Assembly: GCF_000186865.1 (NCBI RefSeq)
Contig: NW_008705566.1
Coordinates: 1,977,699 to 2,041,698 of the forward strand
Origin: Aureococcus anophagefferens
Taxonomy: Eukaryota > Sar > Pelagophyceae > Pelagomonadales > Pelagomonadaceae
Direction of reading: 5' to 3'
Length of the DNA stretch: 64,000 nt
Shown: one piece after another, positions 27,125 through 36,841 of the stretch
Layout: every line of letters begins with the position of its first letter
How positions within the stretch are numbered: the first letter of the stretch is position 1
Program-made: the position numbers and the translations under genes
The notes under the pieces: model-generated
Seen by the model: the letters and a program-made list of their open reading frames with translations, nothing else
The model's database searches: none
What the model was told of the DNA's origin: nothing

Positions 27125-29200
27125 CTACTGCGGCCCGTCGAGCCGCGGGTCCTCGCGCTGGTCGTGGACCAGGCAGAGCGCCGCGAGGCGGGCCGCGGTC
27201 GGCGACGCGGGCTGCCGCGCCGCGGCGCCGCCGCGCGGGTCCTCGTCGTCCTCGAGGACGTGGACGCTCGGGTCCGACCGCAGCCCCGACGCGTCGAGGA
27301 CGACGTCGCGCCACGCGGCCGTCGCGCACCGCTCCGCGCGGTCCAACAGGTGCTTCTTCGCGCGCGCGCGATCCGCGCCGTGCGCGTCGAACAAGAAGTC
27401 GAGGTGGTCCAGGCCGAAGTAGTTCGTCAGCACGTGCGCCGTCAGGTCCGACGTCAGCCGCCCCGGAAAAAAGGCCGCCCAGCTCGCCGGGTGGTCCGCG
27501 ACGACCTGCGCGAGCGCGTCCCTCTTCAGCGTCCGGCTCCGGAGGCAGGCCGAGGCCACGACATCGTCGCCCCCCAGCAGCGCCGCCGGAAGCTTTTCGT
27601 CGACGGGGTGGCACTCCAGCAGCGCGTCCGCGCGGCGCCGCGCGTCCGCGGCGTCCAGCAGCTTCTCCTCGGCCGCGTCCGAGGCCAGCGACCGGATCGC
27701 GTAGGCCATGAGCTCCGGGGGCACGCCCTGCGTCAAAGCCCGGTGGTGGCGGCCGTGCCACCAGACGTTGACGGCCCGGGTCCGCGGCGCGGAGACGACG
27801 CGGTGCCACCAGCCCGTCGGCCAGAACCCGACGTCGCCCGCCTCCAACAAGAGCCGCTCCACGGGCTCCGGCAGGTCCGTGCCGCGCCGCGCGTGGCTCA
27901 TGAAGGGCGCCGTCTGCGCGCACAAGCCCGGCTCGCCCGGCGGCCAGAGCTCCACCATCTTCCGGCCCTCCAGGACGACCATGAAGTTCTCGAAGCCGTC
28001 GAAGTGCGCGACCGTCGCCATGGGCGCGTCGCCGCAGGCGATCCAGGCGTTCAGCCGCGCGGACCCGTCGTCGCCGCCGCCGGCGATGGCCCTGTCCGCG
28101 GCGGTCGTCGCGTAGGACGCCCACGCGGGGATCGCGGCGCGCGCCGCGACGGCGAGCGCGGCCCGCAGCGGGCCCGCGGCCGCGTCGGGCCCCGCGAGGG
28201 GGATCTGGCAGCCGTAGCAGGGCCGCGGGTCCTCCGTCGACGACGCGCACCGCAGAAACTCGACCAGCGACGACTCGCGCTGCTTCTGGAGCTTCGCCTC
28301 GCCGTCGACGACGTAGAGCCCGGACGGCTCGGGCTTCTCCCGCGGCAGGTGCACGGCGATGGTGCCGCCGTCGTCGCCGAGGTGCTCGCCCAGCGCGATC
28401 AAGTTCCGCACGTCCAACCCCGGCCGCGCGGCGCCCCGGACGCGCAGCGGGCGGCCGCTCCGGACGGCGTCGAGGAACCGCGTCTTCAGCGCGGCGTCCT
28501 CGGGGTCGCAGACCCCCGGCCCGCGCGGGTCGTCGCGCGCCGGCGGCCGCACGAGGTCGCCGCCGTCGTCGCCCGCCGCGAGGTGCGCGATGGGGTCCGG
28601 GACGACGGTCATCGCCGCCGCGCCGGCGGCGACGTCGCGGCCCTCCTCGGCCCGGCGCTGGCGCCGCAGCGCGTCCATGAGCTCGCGCTGGAAGGGCAGG
28701 GCCAGGCTCAGGATGCGCCGCACGACGCGGCCGCGCCGCTCCGGCCGGTCGTCGCAGCACGCCGCGCAATACAGTAAAATCTCCCCGGCCTCGATGGCGT
28801 CGAAGGGCGTCGGCACGTCGCCGCCGGGCCAGCGCGCGAAGGCGCACGCCGAGAAGCGCCGCGCGATGCCCCGGGCGTCGCGCCAGGCGTCGCCGTGCGC
28901 GTCGCCGAAGACCTTGCCGTTCTCCTCGCCCACGAGGCACCGCGCCGCGCGGAGGACCAAACCCGCGGCGCGCACGCCGCCCGTCGCCAGGACGCCGTCG
29001 ATGGGGTGCGCCGCGCCCGAAGCGCTGCTCACACCGAGGTCGCGGAACCAGGCCTCGAGCGCCGCGGCGCGCTCCTCGTCGGCCTCCTCGACGACGCGCT
29101 GCGCCCGGATGAAGGGCCGCGCCCAGATGCGGCCGCCGAAGCCGCGCATGTCCGTGACCTCGATGGGCGGCGAGATCGCCCGCTCCCGCGGCGACGCCAT
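27125..29200 (-). CDS. JmjC/cupin-8 domain protein
   Basis: 691 residues. The middle carries a cupin-like 2-oxoglutarate oxygenase core: ATVAHFDGFENFMVVLEGRK with the HxD iron ligands, and AGDVGFWPTGWWHRVVSA with the distal His. ELWPPGEPGLC follows the first strand pair, as in cupin-8/JmjC enzymes. The N-terminal ~240 residues are helical and unassigned, as is the C-terminal ~180 residues. Expected chemistry is Fe(II)/2OG-dependent hydroxylation of protein or nucleic acid; the target is unknown. Divergent from AP-3 beta across 224 bp. Confidence 0.78.
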   Translation of the reverse strand: MASPRERAISPPIEVTDMRGFGGRIWARPFIRAQRVVEEADEERAAALEAWFRDLGVSSASGAAHPIDGVLATGGVRAAGLVLRAARCLVGEENGKVFGDAHGDAWRDARGIARRFSACAFARWPGGDVPTPFDAIEAGEILLYCAACCDDRPERRGRVVRRILSLALPFQRELMDALRRQRRAEEGRDVAAGAAAMTVVPDPIAHLAAGDDGGDLVRPPARDDPRGPGVCDPEDAALKTRFLDAVRSGRPLRVRGAARPGLDVRNLIALGEHLGDDGGTIAVHLPREKPEPSGLYVVDGEAKLQKQRESSLVEFLRCASSTEDPRPCYGCQIPLAGPDAAAGPLRAALAVAARAAIPAWASYATTAADRAIAGGGDDGSARLNAWIACGDAPMATVAHFDGFENFMVVLEGRKMVELWPPGEPGLCAQTAPFMSHARRGTDLPEPVERLLLEAGDVGFWPTGWWHRVVSAPRTRAVNVWWHGRHHRALTQGVPPELMAYAIRSLASDAAEEKLLDAADARRRADALLECHPVDEKLPAALLGGDDVVASACLRSRTLKRDALAQVVADHPASWAAFFPGRLTSDLTAHVLTNYFGLDHLDFLFDAHGADRARAKKHLLDRAERCATAAWRDVVLDASGLRSDPSVHVLEDDEDPRGGAAARQPASPTAARLAALCLVHDQREDPRLDGPQ

Positions 29201-29424
29201 GGGGCCGCCTCCGCCGCGGCGCCGATGGATGCCACCGACGCGGGCTGCCTCGCTCGGCGGCCACGGTGGAAGGGCAGCACGGCAATCTCGACAGCACCTT
29301 TGGCGTGGTAGACGATCGTCTCCGCGGCGAGCACGACGCGCGGCTGCCTGCGCGCGCGCGCGCCGGAGTCCCTCGTCGTTCGTAGTCGCGGGCGGCGGCG
29401 CGCCGGCCGCGGCGACCGTCGGCC

Positions 29425-32192
29425 ATGAACGCCGCCACGTCGAAGATGGGCACGGTGTCCGGCGACTCGCACTTCCTCGAGGAACAGATGAACCCGACGC
29501 GCATCAAGCAGTACCTCGACTCGACGCGGGACTACGACAAGGCCAAGGGCATGAAGTGGCTCCTCGCCATGATGTCCAAGGGGCGCGGTTCCCGCGTCGA
29601 CGCCGCCCCCGCCGCCCCGCGCGCGCGCGCCGCGCCGCTTTCGCTTTCGACCGCGCCCGCAGGCGCGACGCGAGCGACTTCTTCAGCGACGTCGTGAAGA
29701 ACGTCGTGGCCAAGTCCGTCGAGGTCAAGAAGATGGTCTACATGTACCTGAGCCACTACTGCGACGCGAACCACGCGTGCCGCGAGATGGCGCTGCTGTC
29801 GATCAACTCGTTCCAGAAGGATTTGGCCGCGTCGAACCAGCTCATCCGCGCCATGGCGCTGCGCGTCATGACGTCGATCCGCGTCGCCGACATCATCCAG
29901 ATCCAGCTGCTGGCCGTGCGCAAGTGCGCGAGCGACAGCAGCCCCTACGTGCGCAAGTGCGCGGCGAACGCGATCTCGAAGATCTACAAGCTGGATCCGG
30001 ACCAGGCGGAGACGCTCCACGGCCTCATCGAGAAGCTCCTGCGCGACTCGTCGACCATGGTGCTTGGAAGTGCCGTCCAGGCCTTTTCCGAGGTCTGCCC
30101 GGACAACTGGGCGCTCCTGCACCGCGCGTACCGGAAGCTCTGCCACCTGCTCGCGGACGTCGACGAGTGGGCCCAGATCATCATCCTCAAGACGCTCGCG
30201 CGCTACATCCGCACGCAGTTCGTCGACCCGGCGCCCGGCGCCGCGGACGCGGCCAAGGCGCTCGCGCAGCGGCGGTCGGCCGCGGGCGCGCAGGCCGCGC
30301 CGCGCAAGGTGAAGCGGCGCACGGTGAAGAAGGCCTTCTACTCCGACGAGGAGGACGAGAGCCAGGAGGAGGAGGTCGACGTCGAGGAGAGCGGCTTCGG
30401 CGGCTTCGCGGCGCCCCGCGACCCGGAGCTGCCGCCGTCGTCGGGGCTCATGACCAAGGAGGGCCCCGGCGAGTCCGAGGGCCACCTCGACCCGGACCAC
30501 CGCCTGGCCCTGCGGTCGTCGTTGCCCCTGCTCAAGAGCCGCAACTCGGGCGTCGTTTTAGGGGTGTGCACGCTCCACTACTACTGCGGCACGCGCGGCG
30601 CGGCGACGGGCGCGACGCTCGGCCGCGCGCTGGTCCGCATCCTCCGGAACCGGCGCGAGATCCAGTACGTCGTGCTCAAGTCCATCGCGACCATGGCCGC
30701 CGAGCGGCCGTCCATGTTCGCGCCCTTCCTCAACGACTTCTTCGTCAAGGGCACGGACGCGCGGTTCAACCGCGAGCTCAAGCTCGAGATCTTAGTATCT
30801 TTAGCGACGCCCGAGAACGTGACGCCCATCCTGCGCGAGCTGCAGACCTATGTGAAGTCCAACGACCGCTCCTTCGTCTGCGACGCCATCGCCGCGACGG
30901 GAAGGGTCGCGGACGCGCAGCCCGCGGTCGCCGACGACGTCGTCGGCGGCCTGCTCGCGCTCATCGCGGCCTACAACAAGGACCCGAAGCCGTCCGACGC
31001 CGCCGTCGTCTCCGTGGCCGTCGTCGTCATCCGCCAACTGCTCCAGCAGGGCGCCTGCGCGGGCGCGGCGCCCGACGACGGCGCGAAGCCCGGGTTGCTC
31101 CGCGCGGACGTCGTCCTGCGCCTGGCGCGGCTGCTCCTCAAGCCCGAGGGCCGGGGCTACGCCTTCGCCGCGGAGAAGACGACGGAGGGGCTGGACGTGG
31201 CCAAGCCGTCGGCGAACGCGGCGGCGTCGAAGCTGTCCGCGGACGCGCGGGGCGCGACGGCGCGCGCGAACGTCGTCTGGCTCCTGGGCGAGTACCGGGC
31301 CGACGCGGGCGACCTGCTGCCGGACTTCGTGCGGTTGCTGGCGGGCCGCTTCGCCGGCGAGGACACGCTCGTGAAGATGCAGGTCGTGAATCTCGCGGTG
31401 AAGGCGCACGTCGCGGACCCGGCGGACGGGCGGCTCGCGACGCTCCTCCGCTTCGTCCTCGAGCTCGCGCGCTTCGACCTGAACCACGACCTCCGGGACC
31501 GGGGCCGCTACTACACGGCGCTCCTGGGGTTCTCGGTGGCCGGGTCGGAGCACGTCGACGAGGCCGCGCTCGCGTCGTTGAAGGCGAAGGCGCCGGCGCT
31601 CGTGTTGGCCGCGAAGAAGCCGCCGCTCACGCTCACGGGGCCCGTGGCGCTCGACGGGTTGCCGAACTTCGTCGTCGGCTCCCTGTCCATCATGGTGGGC
31701 CACGAGGTCGACGGCTACCAGGACCTGCCGGACTGGCCCGACGTCCCGCCCGACCCGGCGACGCGCGACCCGGCGACGCGCGCGCCCGACGACCCCCGCG
31801 ACCTCACGGACGGCGGGCCCATCTCGACCCAGGGCATCTCCTCCGAGGACGCGCCCTTCTACGCCAAGGAGGGCAGCGACGACGACGACGACGACGACTC
31901 GGACGACTCGGACTCCGACGACGACGACGACGACAGCGACTCGGACGACGACGACGACAGCGACTCGGACGACGACGACGACGAGTCGTCCGACGACGAC
32001 GACGACGACAGCGACGACGACGACGACGACGACGACGACTCGGACGAGTCCGAGTCCTCGGACGAGCCCGCCGCCGCGCCGCCCAAGGCCGCCGCGCCCA
32101 CGGACGACCCCTTCGGCGTCTTCGGCGCGCCGCCGGCCGCGCCGGCCCCGGCCGCGCAGGACCTCAACCAGTCCATCCTCAACATGTTCTGA
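29425..32192 (+). CDS. AP3B: AP-3 adaptor complex beta subunit, two exons
   Basis: Exon 1 is 29425-29582 and exon 2 is 29663-32192, giving 895 residues. The join restores SKGRDASDFFSDVVKNV, the diagnostic N-terminal stretch of AP-3 beta, followed by VYMYLSHYCDANHACREMAL and the armadillo-like trunk (LAVRKCASDSSPYVRKCAAN). A long acidic Ser/Asp hinge (about 31870-32060, repeats of DDDSDSDDDD) is typical of AP-3 beta. The subunit forms the AP-3 coat that sorts cargo to lysosome- or vacuole-like organelles. The intron (29583-29662) is 80 nt with a GC donor, not GT. Confidence 0.92.
29583..29662 (+). other. 80-nt GC-AG intron in AP-3 beta
   Basis: Protein homology forces the splice after AAGGG: only a GCGCGG donor with the CCCGCAG acceptor keeps SKGRDASDFF in frame. 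The next GT (29588) would break the frame. The first five intron bases (GCGCG, 29583-29587) are repeated as the first five bases of exon 2 (29663-29667). This is the same arrangement as at the introners, but shorter and with a GC donor. Confidence 0.7.
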
Positions 32193-32302
32193 GCCTCACA
32201 CCGCCATCCGCCCCCGCGCGCGCGGGGGCTCGACGCGCCTTCTTACGCGCCCGTCGTCCTCGGGGTGGCTCGGGGACGCCGCCTTCGGTTCTTGGATCTT
32301 GG

Positions 32303-33049
32303 TCACTTGGCGAGGTAGCCGAGCGTGAGCGTCTGCACCGCGCAGATGGCGACGAAGCCGCCGACGTCGCCGCCGAGCGGCCCCATCTCCTTCTGGCCGA
32401 CGAGGAGCAGCGGCACGTAGACGGCCGTGAGGACCGCGAGCATCTTGAGCATGGCCTTGTCCTTGGCCTTGATGGCGAGGAGCTTGAGCGCGGTGATGAA
32501 GCAGTGGTTCAGGCCCCACATGCCCCAGGTCATCGCGCGCGCCGACGGGTCCGCCGCGGTCATCAGCGGCCGCGTCTCCGCCTCGCCGGGCAGGATCGCC
32601 GTGCCGTAGGACACGATGTCGCGGCCCGCCGGCAGGAAGATGAACGCCGAGCTCGCGTAGGCGAGCGCCTCGACGACCCCGTCGACCGTCGCGCCGCCGC
32701 GCGCGACGGCGAGCGCCTTGCCGCCGCGCGGGAGGGCGAGCGCCTTGTCCGCGACGCCTTCGGGCGCCTCGAGCGCGCCCGCAGCGCTCGTAGCGGCGTG
32801 CACGCCGGCGTGCGCGCGCGCGTGGGCCAACAAGTGGACCTCGGCGGACCCGTAGCCGGCGAGAACATCTGCCGCCTCGAAGGCCTCTTCGAAGACGCCG
32901 CCGCCGCGAGGCGCCAGCGGCTGGCGCGGTTTGCCGATGTTGTCCAAGCGCAGATTCCCCTCTTTGGCGATGTTGTCCAAGCGCAAGAGGCCCTCGAGCG
33001 CGCCCGTGGAGGACGCAGTGGCCGCAAGAACGGCGAGAAGGCGCGCCAT
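32303..33049 (-). CDS. Predicted membrane protein with signal peptide
   Basis: 248 residues. The N-terminus is a signal peptide (MARLLAVLAATASSTGA). It is followed by a tandem LLRLDNIAKEG / LRLDNIGKPRQ repeat and two RGG-type stretches (LPRGGK, VARGGA). The C-terminal half has three or four hydrophobic segments (ALAYASSAFIFLPAG, ITALKLLAIKAK, MLAVLTAVYVPLLLVG, GGFVAICAVQTLTLGYL). I do not recognise the family. Similar signal-plus-membrane layouts are common in heterokont plastid membrane proteins, but no clear ASAFAP motif is seen here. Confidence 0.65.
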   Translation of the reverse strand: MARLLAVLAATASSTGALEGLLRLDNIAKEGNLRLDNIGKPRQPLAPRGGGVFEEAFEAADVLAGYGSAEVHLLAHARAHAGVHAATSAAGALEAPEGVADKALALPRGGKALAVARGGATVDGVVEALAYASSAFIFLPAGRDIVSYGTAILPGEAETRPLMTAADPSARAMTWGMWGLNHCFITALKLLAIKAKDKAMLKMLAVLTAVYVPLLLVGQKEMGPLGGDVGGFVAICAVQTLTLGYLAK

Positions 33050-33150
33050 GCTGTTTTGAGAATCAAGAAAACGCAGGTTGGTCTTGCCAGACGGTCTGTA
33101 AGTTGACCTACAAGCGCCCGTGAAGGCGCTGCATAGGAGCTACCTGAAGG

Positions 33151-34830
33151 TTACCCGCTCGCCGACAGCTCGATGTCGAGGGCGCGGTCGGGCTTGGCGC
33201 GGGCGTACTCGTCCGGGTCGCCCGGGTCGCCGTCGCCTTCGAGGCCCGGGCCGCTCCGCGACACGGCGAGGTCGAGCGCGTCCCGGCCCGCCGTCGCGCC
33301 CCGCCGGAGCGCGAAGCGGAACTTCAACACGGGCGCGCCCGTCGCCGCGCAGGCGCAGGCGATCTCGAGGGCGTCGTCGGACGCCGTGAGCGTGTCGTCG
33401 ACGAAGAACGCGCGGCGGTCGCACTCGGCGTCGTCCATTGCCGTGCGCAGGGGCAGCCCCGGCGGCCCGGAGAAGCGGTGGCTGATGACGCCGTCGCGGA
33501 GGTGGACGAACCACTTGCCCCGCGCGCGCTTGATCCAGACCGTCGCCGCGGCCGCGCGCGCGGCGACGCGGCCCGTCGCCGACATCGCCGGGTGGAGCGC
33601 GTCGACGCCCGACCCGCGCCGCCGGAGCTCCCAGGCGCCCGCGAGGCGGCTCTCGGGGTCGCCGTCGGCCTCCGGCGGCCGCTCGGCGCTCCGGCTCCGC
33701 GACGGCCGCGGCGACCCCTCGAAGCTCAGCGACCGGCGCACGGTGTCGGCCGTCGTCCGCCCCGCGCCGCCGTCGCTGTCGCCCGACGAGTCGTCGTCGA
33801 GGCCGCCCCCGTCGTCGGCGGTCGACGCGACGAGGGCCTTGAGGAACTGGAAGGGGTTCGCGCCGCGCGGCGGGCCGGCGTCCGGCGGCGGCGACCGCCG
33901 GCCCTCGGCGTCTGGCGGCGGCGCGCCCTGCGACGCGTCGCGGCGCCACTCCCGGCGCAGGCCCGCGAGCTCGTCGCGCAGCTTGGCCTTCTCCGCGGCG
34001 ACGGCGGCGTCGATGGCCGCGGCCCACTCGCGCGTCGTCGACGGCGCCGACCGCAGCTTCGCCGCCGCCTCCTCGTCCCAGCCCGCGGCGTCCAACGCGC
34101 GAAAGTCCGCGCGCCAGTCGAACTCGTCGGCCTCCGGCGCGCGCAGGAACAGGGGCTTCTCGACGCCGTCCTCGCAGCGCAGCGCGAACGCGATCTCGTC
34201 GCGGCCGCAGCGGCCCGCGCCGACGTCCGCGCGGTCGCCGACGACCCGCCGCAGGTCGACGACCAAATCCTCGCCGTGGCGCGCGTTGCCCTTGGAGTTC
34301 ACCTCGAAGTAGAAGAGCGTGCCCCCCCGCAGCGCGCAGCGGTAGTGCTTCCAGTGGCGGCCGAGCAGGTGGCCCGGCGGCCGCGACGTCTTGAACAAAA
34401 TTCCGCACGCCGCCAGCGGCCGGGAGAGGTCGCCGGCCGCGTCCGCGCGCATGCGCTTGTGCGACGGCTTGACGAGGCCCACCATGAGCGCGAACTGGCG
34501 GTCGCTCCGCGTGCCCAGGAGCCCCGCGACGGGCGCGCGGTCGGACCGCGTCCGCTTCTTCGCGACGTCCTGCTCCGACTTGGGGATGCGCTGGGGCGCG
34601 CCGCCGCCGAAGGCGTGGTAGAAGAGGGGCGCGAGGACGTGGCCCATGGACGCGCCGACGCGGCCCGACGCCGCGACGCGGCTCACCAAACCCCGGATGA
34701 GGCTCACGCACGCGGCGTCCAGAGTGCCGCACCGCGGCGGCGGCGCCGGGTAGGACTTCGTCGCCGGCGCCGGCGCCGCGGGCACCCGCTCCGCGTCGGG
34801 GAGGAGCTCGAGGAGGCTGCTGTCCCGCCG

Positions 34831-34862
<32 letters not shown>

Positions 34863-36670
34863 GCGACTCGTCCGCGGTCTCGCGCGCGCCGAGCCCGTAG
34901 TCGCGCCGCGTCGTGTAGAGGTTGAGGTAGAGCCCCTACCAAGCATGACGGCAACGATTTTTCATCGTTTTCCCAGCGGAAATCTCTCGAAAATCGTCAC
35001 GGCCACAAGACGCTGGTCGTAGCCTTCAAGCGCACGGCCTGCTTCTTCGCCAGGCGGTAGTCCGCCTCGTCCAGCGGCCCGTCCTTGGCGTCGCGCACGC
35101 GCTCGAGGTTGCCCTTGTTCCCGAGGAAGAGGTCGCGCACGTAGAACGTCACGGACGAGATCTGGAACGCGCGGATCTGCAGGAAGAACGGGAAGGTCGC
35201 GAGCATGCCGCGCACGGCGTCGTGGGCGCCGACGCGCTGGTTCGTCTCGTTGCTGTCGAGCTGCAGCTTCTCGAGCGCGGTGAGGCCCGCGGTCTCGGAC
35301 GCGCCGGCGTCGTCGCCGTCGTCGCGGTACCACCGCAGCCGGAGCTGCACCGCCGGGTAGCCCGGCGCCGGCGCGCCCCGCAGGTCCGACGTGTTCGGCG
35401 CGCCCGGCGCGTCGAAGGGCCGCCACTTGCCGTCGCGGAGCGGCACCCAGCCCGCCCAGCCGAGGCCCTCGTTGACGTCGCCGCCGTCCGCGGCCACGCC
35501 CAGGCCGCCGTCGGCGTAGGTCGGGTCCAGGGCGAGCCACTTGGCCGTCGTCGTCCACTGGCCCAGCAGCGCGTCGCCGACGTAGTTCTCGTCGTACAGG
35601 GCTACGTGGACGCACGTCGACGGCTCCGTGAGCACGAAGGGGTCCTCGGGCCGGAACGCGTAGACGGGGTCGCCGTTCATCATCATGGTCCGCGACCGCC
35701 GCTGCTGCGCGACGACCTGGACGACGGCGAACGTGTTGAGCCTCTCGCGGCCCTCGGCCGCGCGGTCGAGGTGCCGCGCGGCGACGACCTCGACGGCGAG
35801 GCGGTTGAACTTGCGCGCGACGAGCGCCCGCGCCCGCGGGCAGCGGCGCCGCCGCGCCGCCGCGCGCACCTCGCCGCGCGCGAGCGCGTCGCCGACGGCG
35901 CAGACGTTGAGCCGCTGCCGCGTGTGCTCGAACGCGAGGCTCACTTCGCCGAGGGACACCTGCTCCACGCGGATCGTGCCCAGGGGCGACCGGTGCTGCC
36001 AGCACCCCGTCGCCGGGTTGAGCACGGCCCCGAAGGGCGCGTCGCCGCCGTCGGCCGTCGGCCGCGGCGGCTGCGCCTTCGGCGTCGCGCGCCACCGCGA
36101 GAAGAGCAGCGGCAGGCGAAGGAACTCGCGCGGCAGCATGCTCGCCTCCACGGCGACGTCGCTCGCGCTCAATAAGTCGGCGTGGCACCAGGCGTGGTCC
36201 TCGTCCCGCGCCCAGTCGACGCCGTCGACGCGCGGCTGGCCGAAGCGGAAGAGCGCGACGTCGAGGCGCGCGTGGAGCCGCCAGGCGCCGTCGCCCCGGG
36301 CGAACCAGGCTGCGAGCCGCGGGTGTCTGAATTCCAGGTCCACGGCGCCGTTGAGCGCGTACTTGGAGACGAGCGCCGAGAGCGCGGCGCCCACCGCCGC
36401 GGGCAGCCACAGGTACGCGGCGACCGCGGCGACCGCGGCCGCGGCGGAGAGCAAGGCAGCCGCATACACCCGGAGCGGGATCATAGCGGCGAAAAGGACG
36501 AGGGCGAGCGCGCCGGCGGGCTTCGCGGCGCGGGCGATGGTGGTGCTGAGCCGGCTCGGGTGTGGTGCGACGCCGTCATCATCGCCGTCGAAGGCGGCGT
36601 CGCTGACGTCGCTCACGGCTTTCATGAGCGTTGCCGACCGCCGCTCCATCTTCACGAGCTTGCGCCGCAT
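33151..36670 (-). CDS. Membrane-anchored C2 and PH domain protein, two exons
   Basis: Exon 1 is 36670-35012 and exon 2 is 34935-33151; both frames and phase 0 agree, giving 1147 residues. Order: charged N-terminus; a hydrophobic hairpin (ALALVLFAAMIPLRVYAAAL, then AVAAVAAYLWLPAAVGAAL); a beta-rich region (VDLEFRHPRLAAWFARGDG); a C2 domain (NRLAVEVVAARHLD, FVLTEPSTCVHVALYDENYV); an Asp9 run; a PH domain (GHLLGRHWKHYRCALRGGTL, YFEVNSKGN); and a second PH-like region at the C-terminus. The hairpin plus C2 and PH domains suggest a protein at membrane contact sites, but no SMP domain was identified. The exon 2 part alone has no ATG near its start, which supports the join. Confidence 0.7.
34936..35011 (-). 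other. 76-nt GT-AG intron in the C2/PH gene
   Basis: On the minus strand the intron starts GTCTTGTGG after codon AGC and ends TTGGTAG before GGG. Removing it joins LKATTS to GLYLNLYTTRRDYGLG in frame, and both flanking frames otherwise hit stops. It contains an imperfect hairpin built on ACGATTTT / AAAATCGT near its ends, but there is no direct repeat across the splice sites. Confidence 0.7.
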
Positions 36671-36841
36671 GGTCGCTTACCGAGCCAGCCCTGGGTCAAT
36701 CCATCGTCGATTCTCGAGCACGAATCGAGTGCTCGAAAGGTTCAATGAGAGCTTCAATCGCCCTTTATTTGCCGCAAGCGCAAAAAGCTCTGCGCGCGCG
36801 CGCCGCCCGCACCGGTGCGCCCGCGACGCCGCCGCGAGGCG

